Source: an uncultured Clostridia bacterium
GTDB taxonomy: Bacteria; Bacillota; Clostridia; UBA1381
Reading direction: 5' to 3'
Length of the DNA: 64,000 nucleotides
NCBI GenBank assembly: GCA_947623955.1
Contig: CANQIP010000006.1
Coordinates: forward strand, 1-64,000
Shown one piece after another: positions 42,613 through 52,947 of this stretch. The position numbers were made by a program, and so were the translations under genes. The first letter of the stretch is position 1. Every line of letters starts with the position of its first letter. A model generated the notes under the pieces. The model saw nothing but the letters and a program-made list of their open reading frames with translations, made no database searches and was not told the origin of the DNA.

Positions 42613-43998
42613 ATGAAAAAATTTCTTGCCGCGCTTATCGCGTTTTGTACAATAATATCATCGGCGGCGTTTGCCGCACCGGAACCCACACCCGCGCCCG
42701 AAAGCACACCCGCGCCCGAAAGTATTCGGACGGAGCCTTCCGCCGCGCCGACTCCCGAACCCGAAAGCACGCCCTCGCCCGAGCCGTCGGCAATGCCGAC
42801 CGCCGCGCCGACGCCTTCGGCGTCACCGTCGGCGACCGATACCGAGGCTGTTCCCGAAAAGGAACTTTCAACGCAGTTTGTGATCAATCTGGCGGTCACG
42901 CATCACAAGTACATAATTTCAAACAACGCGGTAATCGAGCTTTACGACATGACAGGCAACCTGCTCGGCTCATGCCTGCGCTACGTCGGCTGGGATACGC
43001 CGACGGTACAGATGGTATTCGACGTTCCGCAGTACAGAATGGGCGAAAAATTCAAGGTAAAGCTTGTAAGCGGTCTACGGTCGATATGGTACTACGGTCA
43101 GCAGGCGCAGGTCGGCGACACGATTGAGGTTCAGACGTACGGCTATCTCGACGAAAACGGCGAGTACGTGCAGTGTAACGGCGTATCGCTCGACGCGAAC
43201 CCCGAATATGAAAAAGAAATACATATGTACATAACAAACGCGTGGTACAACGACATAAATCCGCGCGCGAGAATAGTGGACGGCGTAACGATGATGCCCG
43301 TAAGATCCGTAGGCGAGGCGATGGGGCTTGACGTTGACTACAACCCCGAATGGGACAGCGTTACGCTTTCGATTGAGGATCACAAGACGGTGTTCTGGGC
43401 GAATAACGAGTACATGGCGTACCCCGACGGCGACAGGAACGCGTCGCATATGCCCGTGTACATAGAAGGCTCGCTGTTTGTTCCCGTAAGGGATTTGGCT
43501 GAGGCGTTCGACTGTTCGCTCGAAGTAACGGATTACGGCGAGTTTATGGACGTTCTGATAGGCGAGGCGCCCTACTACCGCGAGGTTATGAACAGAATAC
43601 CCGTAAACCGCGACGGCATAGGCAGCCGCACAAATTACCTCATATGGGTTTCAAAGCATGAGTACAAGGTAAGAGTTTACGAGGGTCAGCAGTATAACTG
43701 GAAACTCCTAAAAGAATACCCCTGCGCGCTCGGCGCGTGGGATACGCCGACGATAACGGGTCAGTTTGAGATTATCGAGCGTACACAGTGGGATTACGGC
43801 ACGTATTACGTCGGGCCCGTGCTGCGTTTCTATAACGGCTACGCCCTCCACTCCACGCTGCTCTATTACGGCGGCGGCGAGTACGACGGACGCGTCGGCG
43901 TGAATATTTCGCACGGCTGCGTGAGACTGCACCCGTCCGATATTAACTGGATCGCGGCGAATGTGCCGTTCAGGACGAGGGTGTATATAACGGAATAA
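42613..43998 (+). CDS. Secreted L,D-transpeptidase (YkuD) with stalk domain
   Basis: 461 residues from the ATG at 42613. Signal peptide, then a linker of repeated P-T-P-A-P-E-S units (residues 20-80), a beta-rich region, a stalk domain at about 202-316 (VTMMPVRSVGEAMGLDV; GSLFVPVRDLAEAFDC), and the YkuD domain at about 342-461 with ISHGCVRLHPSDI, the catalytic His-Gly-Cys. It makes 3-3 cross-links or attaches proteins to peptidoglycan. The DNA upstream is open but has no start site. Confidence 0.93.
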   Translation: MKKFLAALIAFCTIISSAAFAAPEPTPAPESTPAPESIRTEPSAAPTPEPESTPSPEPSAMPTAAPTPSASPSATDTEAVPEKELSTQFVINLAVTHHKYIISNNAVIELYDMTGNLLGSCLRYVGWDTPTVQMVFDVPQYRMGEKFKVKLVSGLRSIWYYGQQAQVGDTIEVQTYGYLDENGEYVQCNGVSLDANPEYEKEIHMYITNAWYNDINPRARIVDGVTMMPVRSVGEAMGLDVDYNPEWDSVTLSIEDHKTVFWANNEYMAYPDGDRNASHMPVYIEGSLFVPVRDLAEAFDCSLEVTDYGEFMDVLIGEAPYYREVMNRIPVNRDGIGSRTNYLIWVSKHEYKVRVYEGQQYNWKLLKEYPCALGAWDTPTITGQFEIIERTQWDYGTYYVGPVLRFYNGYALHSTLLYYGGGEYDGRVGVNISHGCVRLHPSDINWIAANVPFRTRVYITE

Positions 43999-44015
43999 GG
44001 GAATATAACAATATG

Positions 44016-44038
44016 AAAGACCCCCTATGGGGGTCTTT
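44016..44038. terminator. Bidirectional terminator
   Basis: AAAGACCCCC / GGGGGTCTTT with a TAT loop, between convergent genes. Confidence 0.88.
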
Positions 44039-44043
44039 CTTTT

Positions 44044-44976
44044 CTACTTCGCAATCACGCTTTCATCTCTGGCGAACAAGCCGAAAATATTTATACTTCC
44101 GAAATTATTCACCCTCATACCGTCTATCAAAAGCTGTACGCGGTCAATATTTTCAAGTTCCGTGAGCGAGTCTACAACCGACGCTATCGTAAGCTTTTCC
44201 TGTTCGGCAGAACCCGCGTTTTTCTCCGCAAAGCTCGCCGTGAAATTCACGAAACATATACCGTTCATTATTTCAACGCTGTGCGTTTTCGTTTCACTGC
44301 TCAGCGACGCGTAAAGTCCCTCCGTCTGCGGGCCCTTTATAAGCTCGTTTATGAGGTACTGCGCAAGCGGCTGCTGGTCGGTGACGCGTATGCTGCGTAT
44401 CTCTTTGCCCAGACCGCCGCCCTCGACGGACGGGAAATAAAGCGTTACCTCGCGCATTTCGCTGTTATACGTGTCGGTGGACAAATTTATGTCCTGATCG
44501 GTCAGAAAGCCTATAATCGAGCCATCCTCCGAAAGTATATCCGCGCCGTCGGCGACGACCTTTACGCGGTACACATCTCGCACGGCGCACAGCGACTTTA
44601 CGACCGAATATATGGCGAGAACGTCGTCCTTCTTGTCTCCCGTTTGAAATTCCTTTGAGAAGTTTACTATTACGTCGCCCTCGTCCACGCCGCTTATCGA
44701 TATAAGTTTCGCGTCGGGCGGGATTACTCTGTGTCTTTTGGGGTTCTCGGGACCTTTTATAAGTTCCTTTATTATAAGTTCGGCAAGCTCCTGACGGTTC
44801 ACATAGTGTATTGTTCTGTTTTCCGCCTCAATCGCCGTTTCCTGCTCGTTGCAGAAATACAATGCGGCGCTGTAACGGTTTTTCGCTCCGTCGCCGGCGC
44901 AGAAGGTGATTGTCAGTACTACAGCCGCCAAAATTATAAGCGCGGCGGCGGGCATAATTAAATTCTTATACTTCAT
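44044..44976 (-). CDS. GerMN domain protein
   Basis: 310 residues: an N-terminal membrane anchor or signal (LIMPAAALIILAAVVLTITF) and two GerMN domains, with LAELIIKELIKGPEN in the first and LAQYLINELIKGPQT in the second. GerM in Bacillus is a lipoprotein involved in spore and wall assembly; LpqB in actinobacteria has the same domain and acts with the MtrAB two-component system. Here it is the last gene of a kinase/regulator operon, overlapping the kinase by ATGA, so a wall-linked sensing role is likely. Confidence 0.9.
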   Translation of the reverse strand: MKYKNLIMPAAALIILAAVVLTITFCAGDGAKNRYSAALYFCNEQETAIEAENRTIHYVNRQELAELIIKELIKGPENPKRHRVIPPDAKLISISGVDEGDVIVNFSKEFQTGDKKDDVLAIYSVVKSLCAVRDVYRVKVVADGADILSEDGSIIGFLTDQDINLSTDTYNSEMREVTLYFPSVEGGGLGKEIRSIRVTDQQPLAQYLINELIKGPQTEGLYASLSSETKTHSVEIMNGICFVNFTASFAEKNAGSAEQEKLTIASVVDSLTELENIDRVQLLIDGMRVNNFGSINIFGLFARDESVIAK

Positions 44977-46439
44977 ATTAAGCCCTCCCTGTCCGTCTGC
45001 GGCTTTACCTTATACGGCAGCCTTATCGTGAACACGCTGCCGACCTCCGACGCGTTTTCAACATCTATCGTGCCGTTGTGCATAAGCACCGCCTCTCTCG
45101 TTATCGCAAGACCGAGACCCGTTCCGCCCGTGTCGCGCGCGCGGGAGTCGTCAAGACGGTAAAAACGCTCGAATATTCTGTCACGCTCCGCCTCGGGTAT
45201 GCCGGGACCGTTATCCTCTATCTTAATTGTGAGATAGTTGCTGTCCGACGTCACATCTATCTGGACAAATCCGCCCTCCGGCGAATATTTCACCGCGTTG
45301 TCGACTATGTTGTACAAAGCCTCGTACATTTTATCGTAATCGAGCAGTATGGGCGGGTATTCCGCGCTGCGGTAGTTTACCGATATTACCATATCCTTCG
45401 CTGTCGCGATAGGCGTAAGCTTTTTCACAACATGCTCAACGAGCATTTTTATATCCGTTTCCTCCAATTTGAGCGAACCGCCGCCCGCGTCAAGTCTCGT
45501 CAAGACAAGAAGTCTGTCCACAATTCTCGTGAGACGGTCAACCTCGTCCGACATGTCGCCGAGAAATTCCTTTACCATTTCGGGGTCGAGATTTTCAGCC
45601 GACACAAGGCTGTCGCATATAAGCTTAATTCCCGCCATCGGAGTTTTAAGCTCGTGCGACGCGTCCGATACGAATTTGCGTCGCTTTTCCTCCAAAAGTT
45701 CCAGTTCGTCGCACATATAGTTGAGCGTTTCGCCCATCTGCGCTATTTCACTCCGTCCTTTTATCTTTATGCGCTTTGAAAAATCACCCTTTGAAATATC
45801 GTTCGCGACGCTCCGAAACTGTCTTAGCGGCGACAGGATTATGTAACTCATACCGAGACTTAACATTCCTATTATAATTACTATAAGTATGCTGAAAACC
45901 ATAAGCCGCGTACTTGTGGAACTTGTCGTCGCCTCTATGGCGTTTACGGACTTGGCAAGATACACTCCGCCGACTATGCTGTTGTTTGAATAAATCGGCA
46001 CCGCGACGCTCAAAATCTTCATATCGTTCACGTAATCTGTCGTCGCGTCGGCTTGCTCGCCCTTTAAGGCGCGGTTTAAAACGTCGCGCATGAACACCTT
46101 GCCCGCGAGCCGCGACTCCGTGTTCGTGTCGTACATGACGTTGTACGACGTGTTTGTGACAACACCGCGCACCTTTGTACCCGCGAGAGTACCCTCTACA
46201 AACGGTTCAAATTTTTTTGCGGCGGTCGCGCTGTCGTCGTTACCCCAGACCTCGGATACCGTTTCGGCGATAATGTTCGCCTGCGCGTACATGTTCACCT
46301 TCTCACTGTCGTAAAGGCTTTCGCCGAGCGACACAACGACGTAAATATTCATCAAAACAAGCGTTGCCACGATGATTACGATATACGTCGCAATCATCGT
46401 GAAACGCATCGAGCTTAACATTCCTCTGATTTTTGACAA
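44973..46439 (-). CDS. Sensor histidine kinase with HAMP domain
   Basis: 488 residues. Membrane helix 1 (about 15-35), extracytoplasmic sensor (36-180), helix 2 (about 185-207), HAMP, dimerisation domain with SHELKTPMAGIKL (phosphorylated His), and an ATPase with NAVKYSP, EDNGPGIPEAE and GTGLGLAI. Of the PhoR/WalK class. It follows its response regulator by 4 bases. With GerMN it resembles MtrB-LpqB, which suggests control of cell-wall or division genes. Confidence 0.95.
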   Translation of the reverse strand: MSKIRGMLSSMRFTMIATYIVIIVATLVLMNIYVVVSLGESLYDSEKVNMYAQANIIAETVSEVWGNDDSATAAKKFEPFVEGTLAGTKVRGVVTNTSYNVMYDTNTESRLAGKVFMRDVLNRALKGEQADATTDYVNDMKILSVAVPIYSNNSIVGGVYLAKSVNAIEATTSSTSTRLMVFSILIVIIIGMLSLGMSYIILSPLRQFRSVANDISKGDFSKRIKIKGRSEIAQMGETLNYMCDELELLEEKRRKFVSDASHELKTPMAGIKLICDSLVSAENLDPEMVKEFLGDMSDEVDRLTRIVDRLLVLTRLDAGGGSLKLEETDIKMLVEHVVKKLTPIATAKDMVISVNYRSAEYPPILLDYDKMYEALYNIVDNAVKYSPEGGFVQIDVTSDSNYLTIKIEDNGPGIPEAERDRIFERFYRLDDSRARDTGGTGLGLAITREAVLMHNGTIDVENASEVGSVFTIRLPYKVKPQTDREGLI

Positions 46440-46443
46440 AAGC

Positions 46444-47127
46444 TTAGTTATTCTTGTAATAATATCCTACACCCCACTTTGTCTTTATATGCTCAGGTTC
46501 GGCGGGATTTTTCTCTATCTTTTCCCGCAGCCTTCTTATATGCACGTCAACCGTTCTCACGTCGCCGGGATAGTCAAAGCCCCACGCGATGTCCAAAAGG
46601 TTCTCGCGCGTGTACACCTTGCCCGGATTGCGCACAAAAAGCTCCAAGAGGTCGAACTCCTTGCCCGTAAGCTCTATAACCTCATCGTGCATCATAATGC
46701 GTCTGAAATTATAGTCGAGGGTTATGTCGCCGGAAACAACCATCTTTTCTTTGCCGCCCTTCGGCTCGGGGCTTACGCGGCGCAGTATCGCCTTTATGCG
46801 CGCCGTCACCTCGCGTATGTTATAAGGCTTTGTTATGTAATCGTCCGCGCCGTATTCGAGACCGAGAATTTTATCTATATCGTCGCTCTTTGCCGTGAGC
46901 ATGATTATAGGCACGTTTGAAAAGCCGCGTATCGTGCGGCACGCGGTGAAACCGTCCACCTTCGGCAGCATGAGGTCGAGCAGAATGAGGTCTATCGTAT
47001 TGTCGTGCGCGATACGTATCGCCTCCTCGCCGTCAAACGCCGTAACGACGGTGTAGCCCTCCTGTTCGAGATTAAATTTTGTCGCCTTTACCAAGAGCTT
47101 TTCGTCGTCAACCACAAGTATTTTCAT
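46444..47127 (-). CDS. OmpR/PhoB family response regulator
   Basis: 227 residues: receiver domain (ILVVDDEKLLVKATKFNLEQ; phospho-Asp in LILLDLMLPKVDG; Lys in KPYNIREV) and winged-helix DNA-binding domain (FDLLELFVRNPGKVYTREN, DVRTVDVHIRRLREKIE). Similar to MtrA/WalR. It precedes the kinase in the operon and probably regulates it. Confidence 0.95.
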   Translation of the reverse strand: MKILVVDDEKLLVKATKFNLEQEGYTVVTAFDGEEAIRIAHDNTIDLILLDLMLPKVDGFTACRTIRGFSNVPIIMLTAKSDDIDKILGLEYGADDYITKPYNIREVTARIKAILRRVSPEPKGGKEKMVVSGDITLDYNFRRIMMHDEVIELTGKEFDLLELFVRNPGKVYTRENLLDIAWGFDYPGDVRTVDVHIRRLREKIEKNPAEPEHIKTKWGVGYYYKNN

Positions 47128-47154
47128 TTTATTCTTCCTTTCAGCCGCGCCGCT

Positions 47155-47523
47155 TTAACGGGCGCAAATATCATCCTTTATATCTTCAAACTTACTTTCG
47201 CTTATGCCCGGCACATTCATAATCTCCTCTATCACGCCGAACCCACCGTGCGTTTCGCGGTAATCGCGTATTCTTCCGGCAAGCGCGTCTCCTATGCCGT
47301 CAAGCTGTGTGAGCGTTTCGGCGTCGGCGGTGTTTATGTTTATGAGACCGTCGTCCTCGCGTCCGCCCTCGTCAATATACATAATGTCGTCCTCGCTTAC
47401 GACGCTTTCCTCTATAAAAGCGTCCTTGTCGACCCGTTCTATTATGCAGCCAGCCGCGGTTATTGCGCCGAAAAAGAGCAACGCTGCCAGCACCGCCGCG
47501 GTTTTTCTGCTTTTTCTTATCAC
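47155..47523 (-). CDS. ComEA-like helix-hairpin-helix protein
   Basis: 122 residues from the GTG at 47523 (GGAGG eight bases before). N-terminal membrane anchor with the lipobox-like ITAAGC, an acidic linker, and two helix-hairpin-helix units: INTADAETLTQLDGIGDALA and VIEEIMNVPGISESKFEDIK. This is the DNA-binding half of the competence protein ComEA, without the SLBB domain. It would bind DNA outside the membrane. It precedes the response regulator by 27 bases, so it may be in the same transcript. No comEC/comEB is near. Confidence 0.87.
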   Translation of the reverse strand: MIRKSRKTAAVLAALLFFGAITAAGCIIERVDKDAFIEESVVSEDDIMYIDEGGREDDGLININTADAETLTQLDGIGDALAGRIRDYRETHGGFGVIEEIMNVPGISESKFEDIKDDICAR

Positions 47524-47713
47524 CTTGCATACCTCCGCGTATGTCTTATCATTCGTATATCGTATATATAGTATATCATAAATTTTTATTTTTTCCATAT
47601 ATTTTTTTATAAATCGTCCGAAAATTTTGCACATTTTGTAAGATGTATTTTTTGTCGGGTGATGTCAAATTGCATATACTTTTGTTTTTTGGTAAACAAT
47701 AGCGAAAAAAATG

Positions 47714-47742
47714 TTGCAATATAAATATAATTTAGATATAAT
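47714..47742 (+). promoter_or_regulatory. Promoter of the D,D-carboxypeptidase gene
   Basis: TTGCAA (47714-47719), 17-bp spacer, TATAAT (47737-47742), 40 bases before the ATG. The rest of 47524-47713 is AT-rich with no feature seen. Confidence 0.75.
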
Positions 47743-47781
47743 AAACATAGGAAGGTTTATTTTTGGAGGAAAGAAATAAAG

Positions 47782-49413
47782 ATGAATAAAAAGCTGATTA
47801 CTTTTTTAACCGCGGCGCTTATCGCGGCAATATCCGTAATACCCGCCGCAGCCGCGCCGACATCGTCGCCCACACCGTCGACGTCGACCGTCACATCTCC
47901 CGACGGCACTACCCGCGTCGTTGATGAGGACGGCGAAACGGTCACTCCGTCGCCCGACACGGACGACGAGGATGAAGAAGACAATGAAGATACGTACGGC
48001 GAGACAAGCGAAACACCCGCGCCCGAAAGCACGCCTGCTCCGCTTGCGGACGGAATAACGATGGAAGATCCGTCGCTAACCCCGCCGGACGTTGAGTACG
48101 CAAAGTCCGCGCTTTTGATGGACATGCACTCCGGACGCGTGCTTTACAGTAAAAATCTCGACGAGCGCGTTTACCCCGCAAGCACGACGAAGATAATGAC
48201 GGGTATTCTCGCAATCGAGAACGCGAACATGGAGGACACCGTAAGCGCGCCCTACGAGGCTCTTAAAGACATTACGCTCGAGGACTCGCAGATGGGTATA
48301 CTCGTCGGCGAAAATCTGACGGTGGAGCAGCTTATAAAAAGCATGCTCGTGTACAGTGCGAACGACAGCGCGAATGTTCTCGCGGTGCATATAAGCGGCT
48401 CGCTCGATAAATTTGTTGATTTGATGAACCAAAAGGCGCAGGAGCTTGGCATGACCAACACGCATTTCGCGAACACCTGCGGTCTGCACGACGACAACCA
48501 CTACACCACAGCCCGCGACCTTGCCATTCTCACAAAGTACGCGATGAAGAACGAAACATTCCGCGATATTGTCAAAATGCCGATTTACAAAATTCCGGCG
48601 ACGAACAAATACACCATGGAGCGTATTCTCGTCAACACCAACCTCTTTTTGGGAACGTCGCGCTCGAAGTACCATTACTATCCGCCCGCGATAGGCGTTA
48701 AGACGGGTCACACCTCGCAGTCGGGTTACTGTCTCGTGTCGGCTGCCGCGTACGAAAATATGGAGTTTCTCGCGATTGTAATGGGTTGCCCCGACGAGGA
48801 CGTGGGAGAGCAGGCGTACTCCTATATTGACTCGAAAACACTGTTCGAATACGGCTTTAACCATTACAGGCATCAGGATATTGCCAAAAACGGCGACGTC
48901 GCGGCAGACTCAAAGGTGTATGAGGCGAAGAACGATATGCGCGTAGCCGTGACCGTGGAGAACGATGTGAGCGCCCTCATTCCCGCCGGTGACGACAGCA
49001 AGGACAATATTAAAACGGTCATTGACCTGCCGGATAGGATCGACGCGCCTGTGGCGAAGGGCGACGTTCTCGGCACGATAAACTATTACTATAACGATGT
49101 GCCGATAGGTTCGTCAAACCTTATAGCGACCAACGACGTCGCGAGAAATCAGTTTTTGCACGTGTTCCATATAATAATCAGAGTAATCACAAGCCCGTTC
49201 TTCTTTGTGCCGGTGATTATGCTCATATTCATTCTGCTTTACGCGAAACATAAAAAGAAAAAGCGCGAAAGACAGAAACGCATACAGCAGATAAAGAAAA
49301 ACAGACAGCAAAACGAAACAAACTCCCGTACCCCCGACCGCCGCGCATCGCGCACCGAACGCAACCAGCGCGATACAAAAAGCGAAAATTCGAGGTACAG
49401 CAGGGATAAATAA
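47782..49413 (+). CDS. dacF: D-alanyl-D-alanine carboxypeptidase (PBP5/DacF type)
   Basis: 543 residues. Signal peptide, a Ser/Thr/Pro/acidic linker (residues 25-105), the S11 peptidase core with STTK (catalytic Ser), YSANDSAN (SxN) and KTGHTSQSGY (KTG), a beta domain, a membrane helix near 465-485 and a strongly basic cytoplasmic tail of about 55 residues. It trims the last D-Ala from peptidoglycan stems. The basic tail and long N-terminal linker are not typical of DacA/DacF. A strong promoter and a terminator make it a single-gene unit. Confidence 0.93.
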   Translation: MNKKLITFLTAALIAAISVIPAAAAPTSSPTPSTSTVTSPDGTTRVVDEDGETVTPSPDTDDEDEEDNEDTYGETSETPAPESTPAPLADGITMEDPSLTPPDVEYAKSALLMDMHSGRVLYSKNLDERVYPASTTKIMTGILAIENANMEDTVSAPYEALKDITLEDSQMGILVGENLTVEQLIKSMLVYSANDSANVLAVHISGSLDKFVDLMNQKAQELGMTNTHFANTCGLHDDNHYTTARDLAILTKYAMKNETFRDIVKMPIYKIPATNKYTMERILVNTNLFLGTSRSKYHYYPPAIGVKTGHTSQSGYCLVSAAAYENMEFLAIVMGCPDEDVGEQAYSYIDSKTLFEYGFNHYRHQDIAKNGDVAADSKVYEAKNDMRVAVTVENDVSALIPAGDDSKDNIKTVIDLPDRIDAPVAKGDVLGTINYYYNDVPIGSSNLIATNDVARNQFLHVFHIIIRVITSPFFFVPVIMLIFILLYAKHKKKKRERQKRIQQIKKNRQQNETNSRTPDRRASRTERNQRDTKSENSRYSRDK

Positions 49414-49443
49414 AAAAAGACCCCCTCAGAGAGGGGGTCTTTC
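49414..49443. terminator. Bidirectional terminator
   Basis: AAAGACCCCCTC / GAGGGGGTCTTT with an AGA loop, between convergent genes. Confidence 0.88.
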
Positions 49444-49449
49444 GTTGAT

Positions 49450-50259
49450 TTATTTCTTACTCTCTATTTCCTTTTTCAGTTCCTCTATCTGTTCCTCGCT
49501 GATGGTAGTCATTGCGGAGCGTTTACATTCGGGGAGCTTTTCGAGTATCTCCTCCGCGCGGTCGTACTTGCCGAGCGCGACGGCTATCTGTGCGCCGTGG
49601 TAGCAGCCCTCGACAAAGCTGTCACTTTTTTCGAGCAGCTCATCCGATATTTTCTCCGCATCCTCGTACCTTTTAAGACGGTAGTAGCACATCGCGAGGT
49701 TGTCGAGTATGTCGCGGTTGTCCTTGTTGTACTCATAAGCCGCTTCGCAGATTTTGAGCGTTTCGTTCAGGTCATCGCCGCGCAGCAGCTTGAAAAATCC
49801 GAGCATACCGTAGACGTTCGAGTTTATATATCCCTCGTCGAACAGCGCCTGCACCTCCTCGATCGCCTCGTCAAGTCTGCCCTGGCGGTAGTAAACCATG
49901 CACCGCTGCTGCTTTGCCATATTTCTTTTCTTCGGGTCAAGGCTCTTTACGCGTATTATCGGGTCAAGCACCTTTTCCGCCTCGTCCTCGCGACCCGTAC
50001 GCATAAGCACGTATGCGTAAGACGCTTTTATATTCACCGTCGACCTGCCCGTTTCATACGACTTCTTGTACCATTGGTACGCCGCCTCGTCGTCGCCGGC
50101 GTAGTACGCCTGATTACCCTTCGCCGCGTAGTAACGCGGTATATAATAGTAAATTCCTGCGCAGATTATGACCGCGACAAGCGCGACGCCTGCCCACACA
50201 TTTATATTAAACGCGAAGAACACAGCCGCGCAGGCGGCAGCTATATAAAGTAACGTCAT
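49450..50259 (-). CDS. Membrane-anchored tetratricopeptide-repeat protein
   Basis: 269 residues. Two hydrophobic helices at the N-terminus (about 2-40), then at least five TPR units, e.g. GDDEAAYQWYKKSYETGRST, GRLDEAIEEVQALFDEGY and KRYEDAEKISDELLEKSD. Ends with a charged coil (ISEEQIEELKKEIE). A scaffold of unknown partners. 21 bases after the asnS stop, so likely co-transcribed with asnA-asnS. Confidence 0.85.
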   Translation of the reverse strand: MTLLYIAAACAAVFFAFNINVWAGVALVAVIICAGIYYYIPRYYAAKGNQAYYAGDDEAAYQWYKKSYETGRSTVNIKASYAYVLMRTGREDEAEKVLDPIIRVKSLDPKKRNMAKQQRCMVYYRQGRLDEAIEEVQALFDEGYINSNVYGMLGFFKLLRGDDLNETLKICEAAYEYNKDNRDILDNLAMCYYRLKRYEDAEKISDELLEKSDSFVEGCYHGAQIAVALGKYDRAEEILEKLPECKRSAMTTISEEQIEELKKEIESKK

Positions 50260-50280
50260 GGCAATAACCTCTCAATCCGC

Positions 50281-51678
50281 TTAAAATTCAGCCGTGCCGA
50301 CCGTTCTCGGGAACGGCAGTACGTCGCGTATATTCTGCATACCCGTGATGTACATTACGGCTCTCTCGAAACCGAGACCGAAACCCGCGTGCTTGTTTGT
50401 GCCGTAGCGGCGCAGGTCGGTGTAAAACTCGTAATCCTTTTCTTTAAGTCCGAGCTCGTTCATACGGCGCAGCAGCGTGTCGAGGTTTTCCTCTCTCTGG
50501 CTACCGCCTATGATTTCGCCGACGCCCGGCACAAGCAGATCCATCGCCGCGACCGTTTTGTTGTCGTCGTTCAGTTTCATGTAGAACGCCTTTATCTCTT
50601 TTGGGTAATCGGTTACAAACAGCGGACGCTTGAACACCTGCTCCGTCAAATATCTCTCATGCTCCGTCTGTAAATCCGAACCCCACGAAACGGGGTAATC
50701 GAATTTCACCTTGCCCGCATCGCGGTCTCTTTCGAGAATTTCCACCGCCTCGGTATACGTAACGTGCGCAAACTCACTGTTTACGACGTGGTTGAGACGC
50801 TCCAGAAGTCCTTTATCGACAAACTTGTTGAAAAACTCCATTTCCTCCGGCGCGTTTTCGAGGCAGTAGTTTATTATATATTTGAGCATGTCCTCGGCAA
50901 GCTCCATATCGTCCTTCAGGTCGGCGAACGCGATTTCCGGCTCTATCATCCAGAATTCGGCAGCGTGACGCGCCGTGTTTGAATTTTCGGCGCGGAACGT
51001 CGGTCCGAATGTGTAAACGTTGCGGAACGCCATGCAGTACGTCTCGACGTTAAGCTGTCCGCTTACGGTGAGGTTCGTTTTCTTGCCGAAAAAGTCATTC
51101 GAGTAATCCGCCTTGCCGTCCGTCTTGGGAATGTTGTCGAGATCCATCGTCGTAACCTGGAACATTTCGCCCGCGCCCTCCGCGTCGGACGCCGTTATGA
51201 TTGGGGTGTGGACGTACACGAAATTTCTCTCCTGAAAAAATTTGTGTATCGCGTAGGCAATCATCGAGCGAACGCGGAACACAGCCGAAAACGTGTTCGT
51301 GCGCGGTCTTAAATGCGCTATCGTGCGGAGGTACTCAAAGCTGTGGCGTTTCGGCTGCAGCGGGTAATCGGGTGTTGACTCGCCCTCCGTTACTACATTT
51401 GCCGCTTTAAGCTCGAACGGCTGTTTCGCCTCGGGCGTGAGTACAAGCATACCCGTCACAGTAATCGCCGCGCCGATGTTGAGCTTTGAAAGCTCGGCGT
51501 AATTCGGCAGCTCCGCCTCCAGCACGATTTGAAGATTTTTGAAAAACGAGCCGTCGTTAAGCTCTATAAAGCCGAAATTCTTTGACATTCTGCTGTTCCT
51601 TATCCAGCCCGACACGGTTATTTCCTTACCGCCGTAATTTTCCGTCTCACGGTACAATGCTTTTATGAGTGTATTCAT
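50281..51678 (-). CDS. asnS: Asparaginyl-tRNA synthetase
   Basis: Class IIb synthetase of 465 residues, normal length. N-terminal anticodon-binding OB fold ([21 protein letters not shown]), class II motifs with [40 protein letters not shown] (motif 2) and [15 protein letters not shown] (motif 3). It follows asnA, so asparagine is both made and charged from one transcript. Confidence 0.97.
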   Translation of the reverse strand: MNTLIKALYRETENYGGKEITVSGWIRNSRMSKNFGFIELNDGSFFKNLQIVLEAELPNYAELSKLNIGAAITVTGMLVLTPEAKQPFELKAANVVTEGESTPDYPLQPKRHSFEYLRTIAHLRPRTNTFSAVFRVRSMIAYAIHKFFQERNFVYVHTPIITASDAEGAGEMFQVTTMDLDNIPKTDGKADYSNDFFGKKTNLTVSGQLNVETYCMAFRNVYTFGPTFRAENSNTARHAAEFWMIEPEIAFADLKDDMELAEDMLKYIINYCLENAPEEMEFFNKFVDKGLLERLNHVVNSEFAHVTYTEAVEILERDRDAGKVKFDYPVSWGSDLQTEHERYLTEQVFKRPLFVTDYPKEIKAFYMKLNDDNKTVAAMDLLVPGVGEIIGGSQREENLDTLLRRMNELGLKEKDYEFYTDLRRYGTNKHAGFGLGFERAVMYITGMQNIRDVLPFPRTVGTAEF

Positions 51679-51691
51679 ATTGTTTCCTCTC

Positions 51692-52699
51692 TTACATTAA
51701 CTTTATGTTGCTCTCCGCGCACGCCTTGCGCATTTCCTCGGGCCATACGGACGACTGCACCTCGCCTATGTGCGCCTTGCCGAGCATGAACATACAAAGT
51801 CTCGACTGTCCGATACCGCCGCCTATCGTGTACGGCAGTTCCTTGTTCAAAAGTTTTTTATGGAATTCAAGTTCCAGTCTTTCGGGGCAGTCAGCGATTT
51901 CAATCTGCTTTTTGAGCGACTCCTCGTCAACTCTTATACCCATGCTCGAAAGTTCGAACGCGCAGTCGAGTACGGGGCTGTAAAGGATTATGTCGCCGTT
52001 AAGCTCCCAGTCGTCGTAGTCGGGCGCTCTGCCGTCGTGCTTTTTGCCGCTTTTAAGCTCCTTGCCTATCTGCATCAGGAACACCGCCTTCTTGTCGCGG
52101 AGCAGCTTGTTTTCTCTCTCCTTCGGTTCAAGGTCGGGGTACATATCCTCCAATTCCTGCGTCGTTATGAAAACTATGTCGTCGGGGAAGTTGTTCGCTA
52201 TTTCGGGGTACTTTTCGCACACTTTCTCCTGCGTACGTTTCATCGCACCGTATATGTTCTTTACGTACTTTTTAAGCGTGTCGACCGTTCTCTGGTCGTG
52301 CGTTATAACCGCCTCCCAGTCCCACTGGTCAACGTACATCGAGTGGAGATTATCGACCTCCTCGTCGCGGCGTATCGCGTTCATATCGGTATAAAGTCCT
52401 TCGCCGACGTCAAAACCGTAGCGTCCGAGCGTCATACGTTTCCACTTCGCGAGCGAATGTACTATTTCAAGCACCTTGCCGCCTATGCAGGGCGCGTCGA
52501 AGTCAACGGGACGCTCCACGCCGTTTAAGTTGTCGTTAAGACCCGTCTCGGGGCGCACGAACAGCGGCGCGGATATTCTCTGAAGATTTAACGCCTCCAT
52601 TATTTCCTTCTGGAATGTGTCCTTTATGAATTTTACGGCTCTCTCCGTCTCTCTGCCGCTAAGTTTCGGGCTGTAGTTTTCGGGAATTTGTAATGACAT
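51692..52699 (-). CDS. asnA: Ammonia-dependent asparagine synthetase (aspartate-ammonia ligase)
   Basis: 335 residues, normal length. It makes asparagine from aspartate, ammonia and ATP and is built like a class II synthetase. Seen: [48 protein letters not shown] and [16 protein letters not shown]. It starts 4 bases after DUF896 gene; AAAGGAG of its site lies in that gene's end. Confidence 0.97.
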   Translation of the reverse strand: MSLQIPENYSPKLSGRETERAVKFIKDTFQKEIMEALNLQRISAPLFVRPETGLNDNLNGVERPVDFDAPCIGGKVLEIVHSLAKWKRMTLGRYGFDVGEGLYTDMNAIRRDEEVDNLHSMYVDQWDWEAVITHDQRTVDTLKKYVKNIYGAMKRTQEKVCEKYPEIANNFPDDIVFITTQELEDMYPDLEPKERENKLLRDKKAVFLMQIGKELKSGKKHDGRAPDYDDWELNGDIILYSPVLDCAFELSSMGIRVDEESLKKQIEIADCPERLELEFHKKLLNKELPYTIGGGIGQSRLCMFMLGKAHIGEVQSSVWPEEMRKACAESNIKLM

Positions 52700-52702
52700 G
52701 GT

Positions 52703-52879
52703 TCATTCTCCTTTATTTTTTATTTCGATGCTGTCAAGCGTGCTTTTAAGATTTGCGCGCACGGCAGCAAGATATTCTTTCCTTAACGCGTCTCTCTCGA
52801 CGATTTCATCGTCTGTAAGACCCTCTTCCCTCGCCTTTTTCGCGAGAGCGTTTATTCTGTCTATTTTCGCTTTTTCCAT
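52703..52879 (-). CDS. DUF896 small protein (YnzC-like)
   Basis: 58 residues. IDRINALAKKAREEGLTDDE followed by RDALRKEYLAAVRANLKSTL is the DUF896/YnzC pattern, a three-helix protein of the SOS/sporulation-linked YneA group in Bacillus, function unknown. Too short to be caught by an ORF-length cut-off. It lies directly ahead of asnA. Confidence 0.9.
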   Translation of the reverse strand: MEKAKIDRINALAKKAREEGLTDDEIVERDALRKEYLAAVRANLKSTLDSIEIKNKGE

Positions 52880-52947
52880 ATTTTAGCATCTCCCGTGCAT
52901 AGATAAGTGTATTATACATCAAATCGGATGAATTTTCAAGTAAAATG

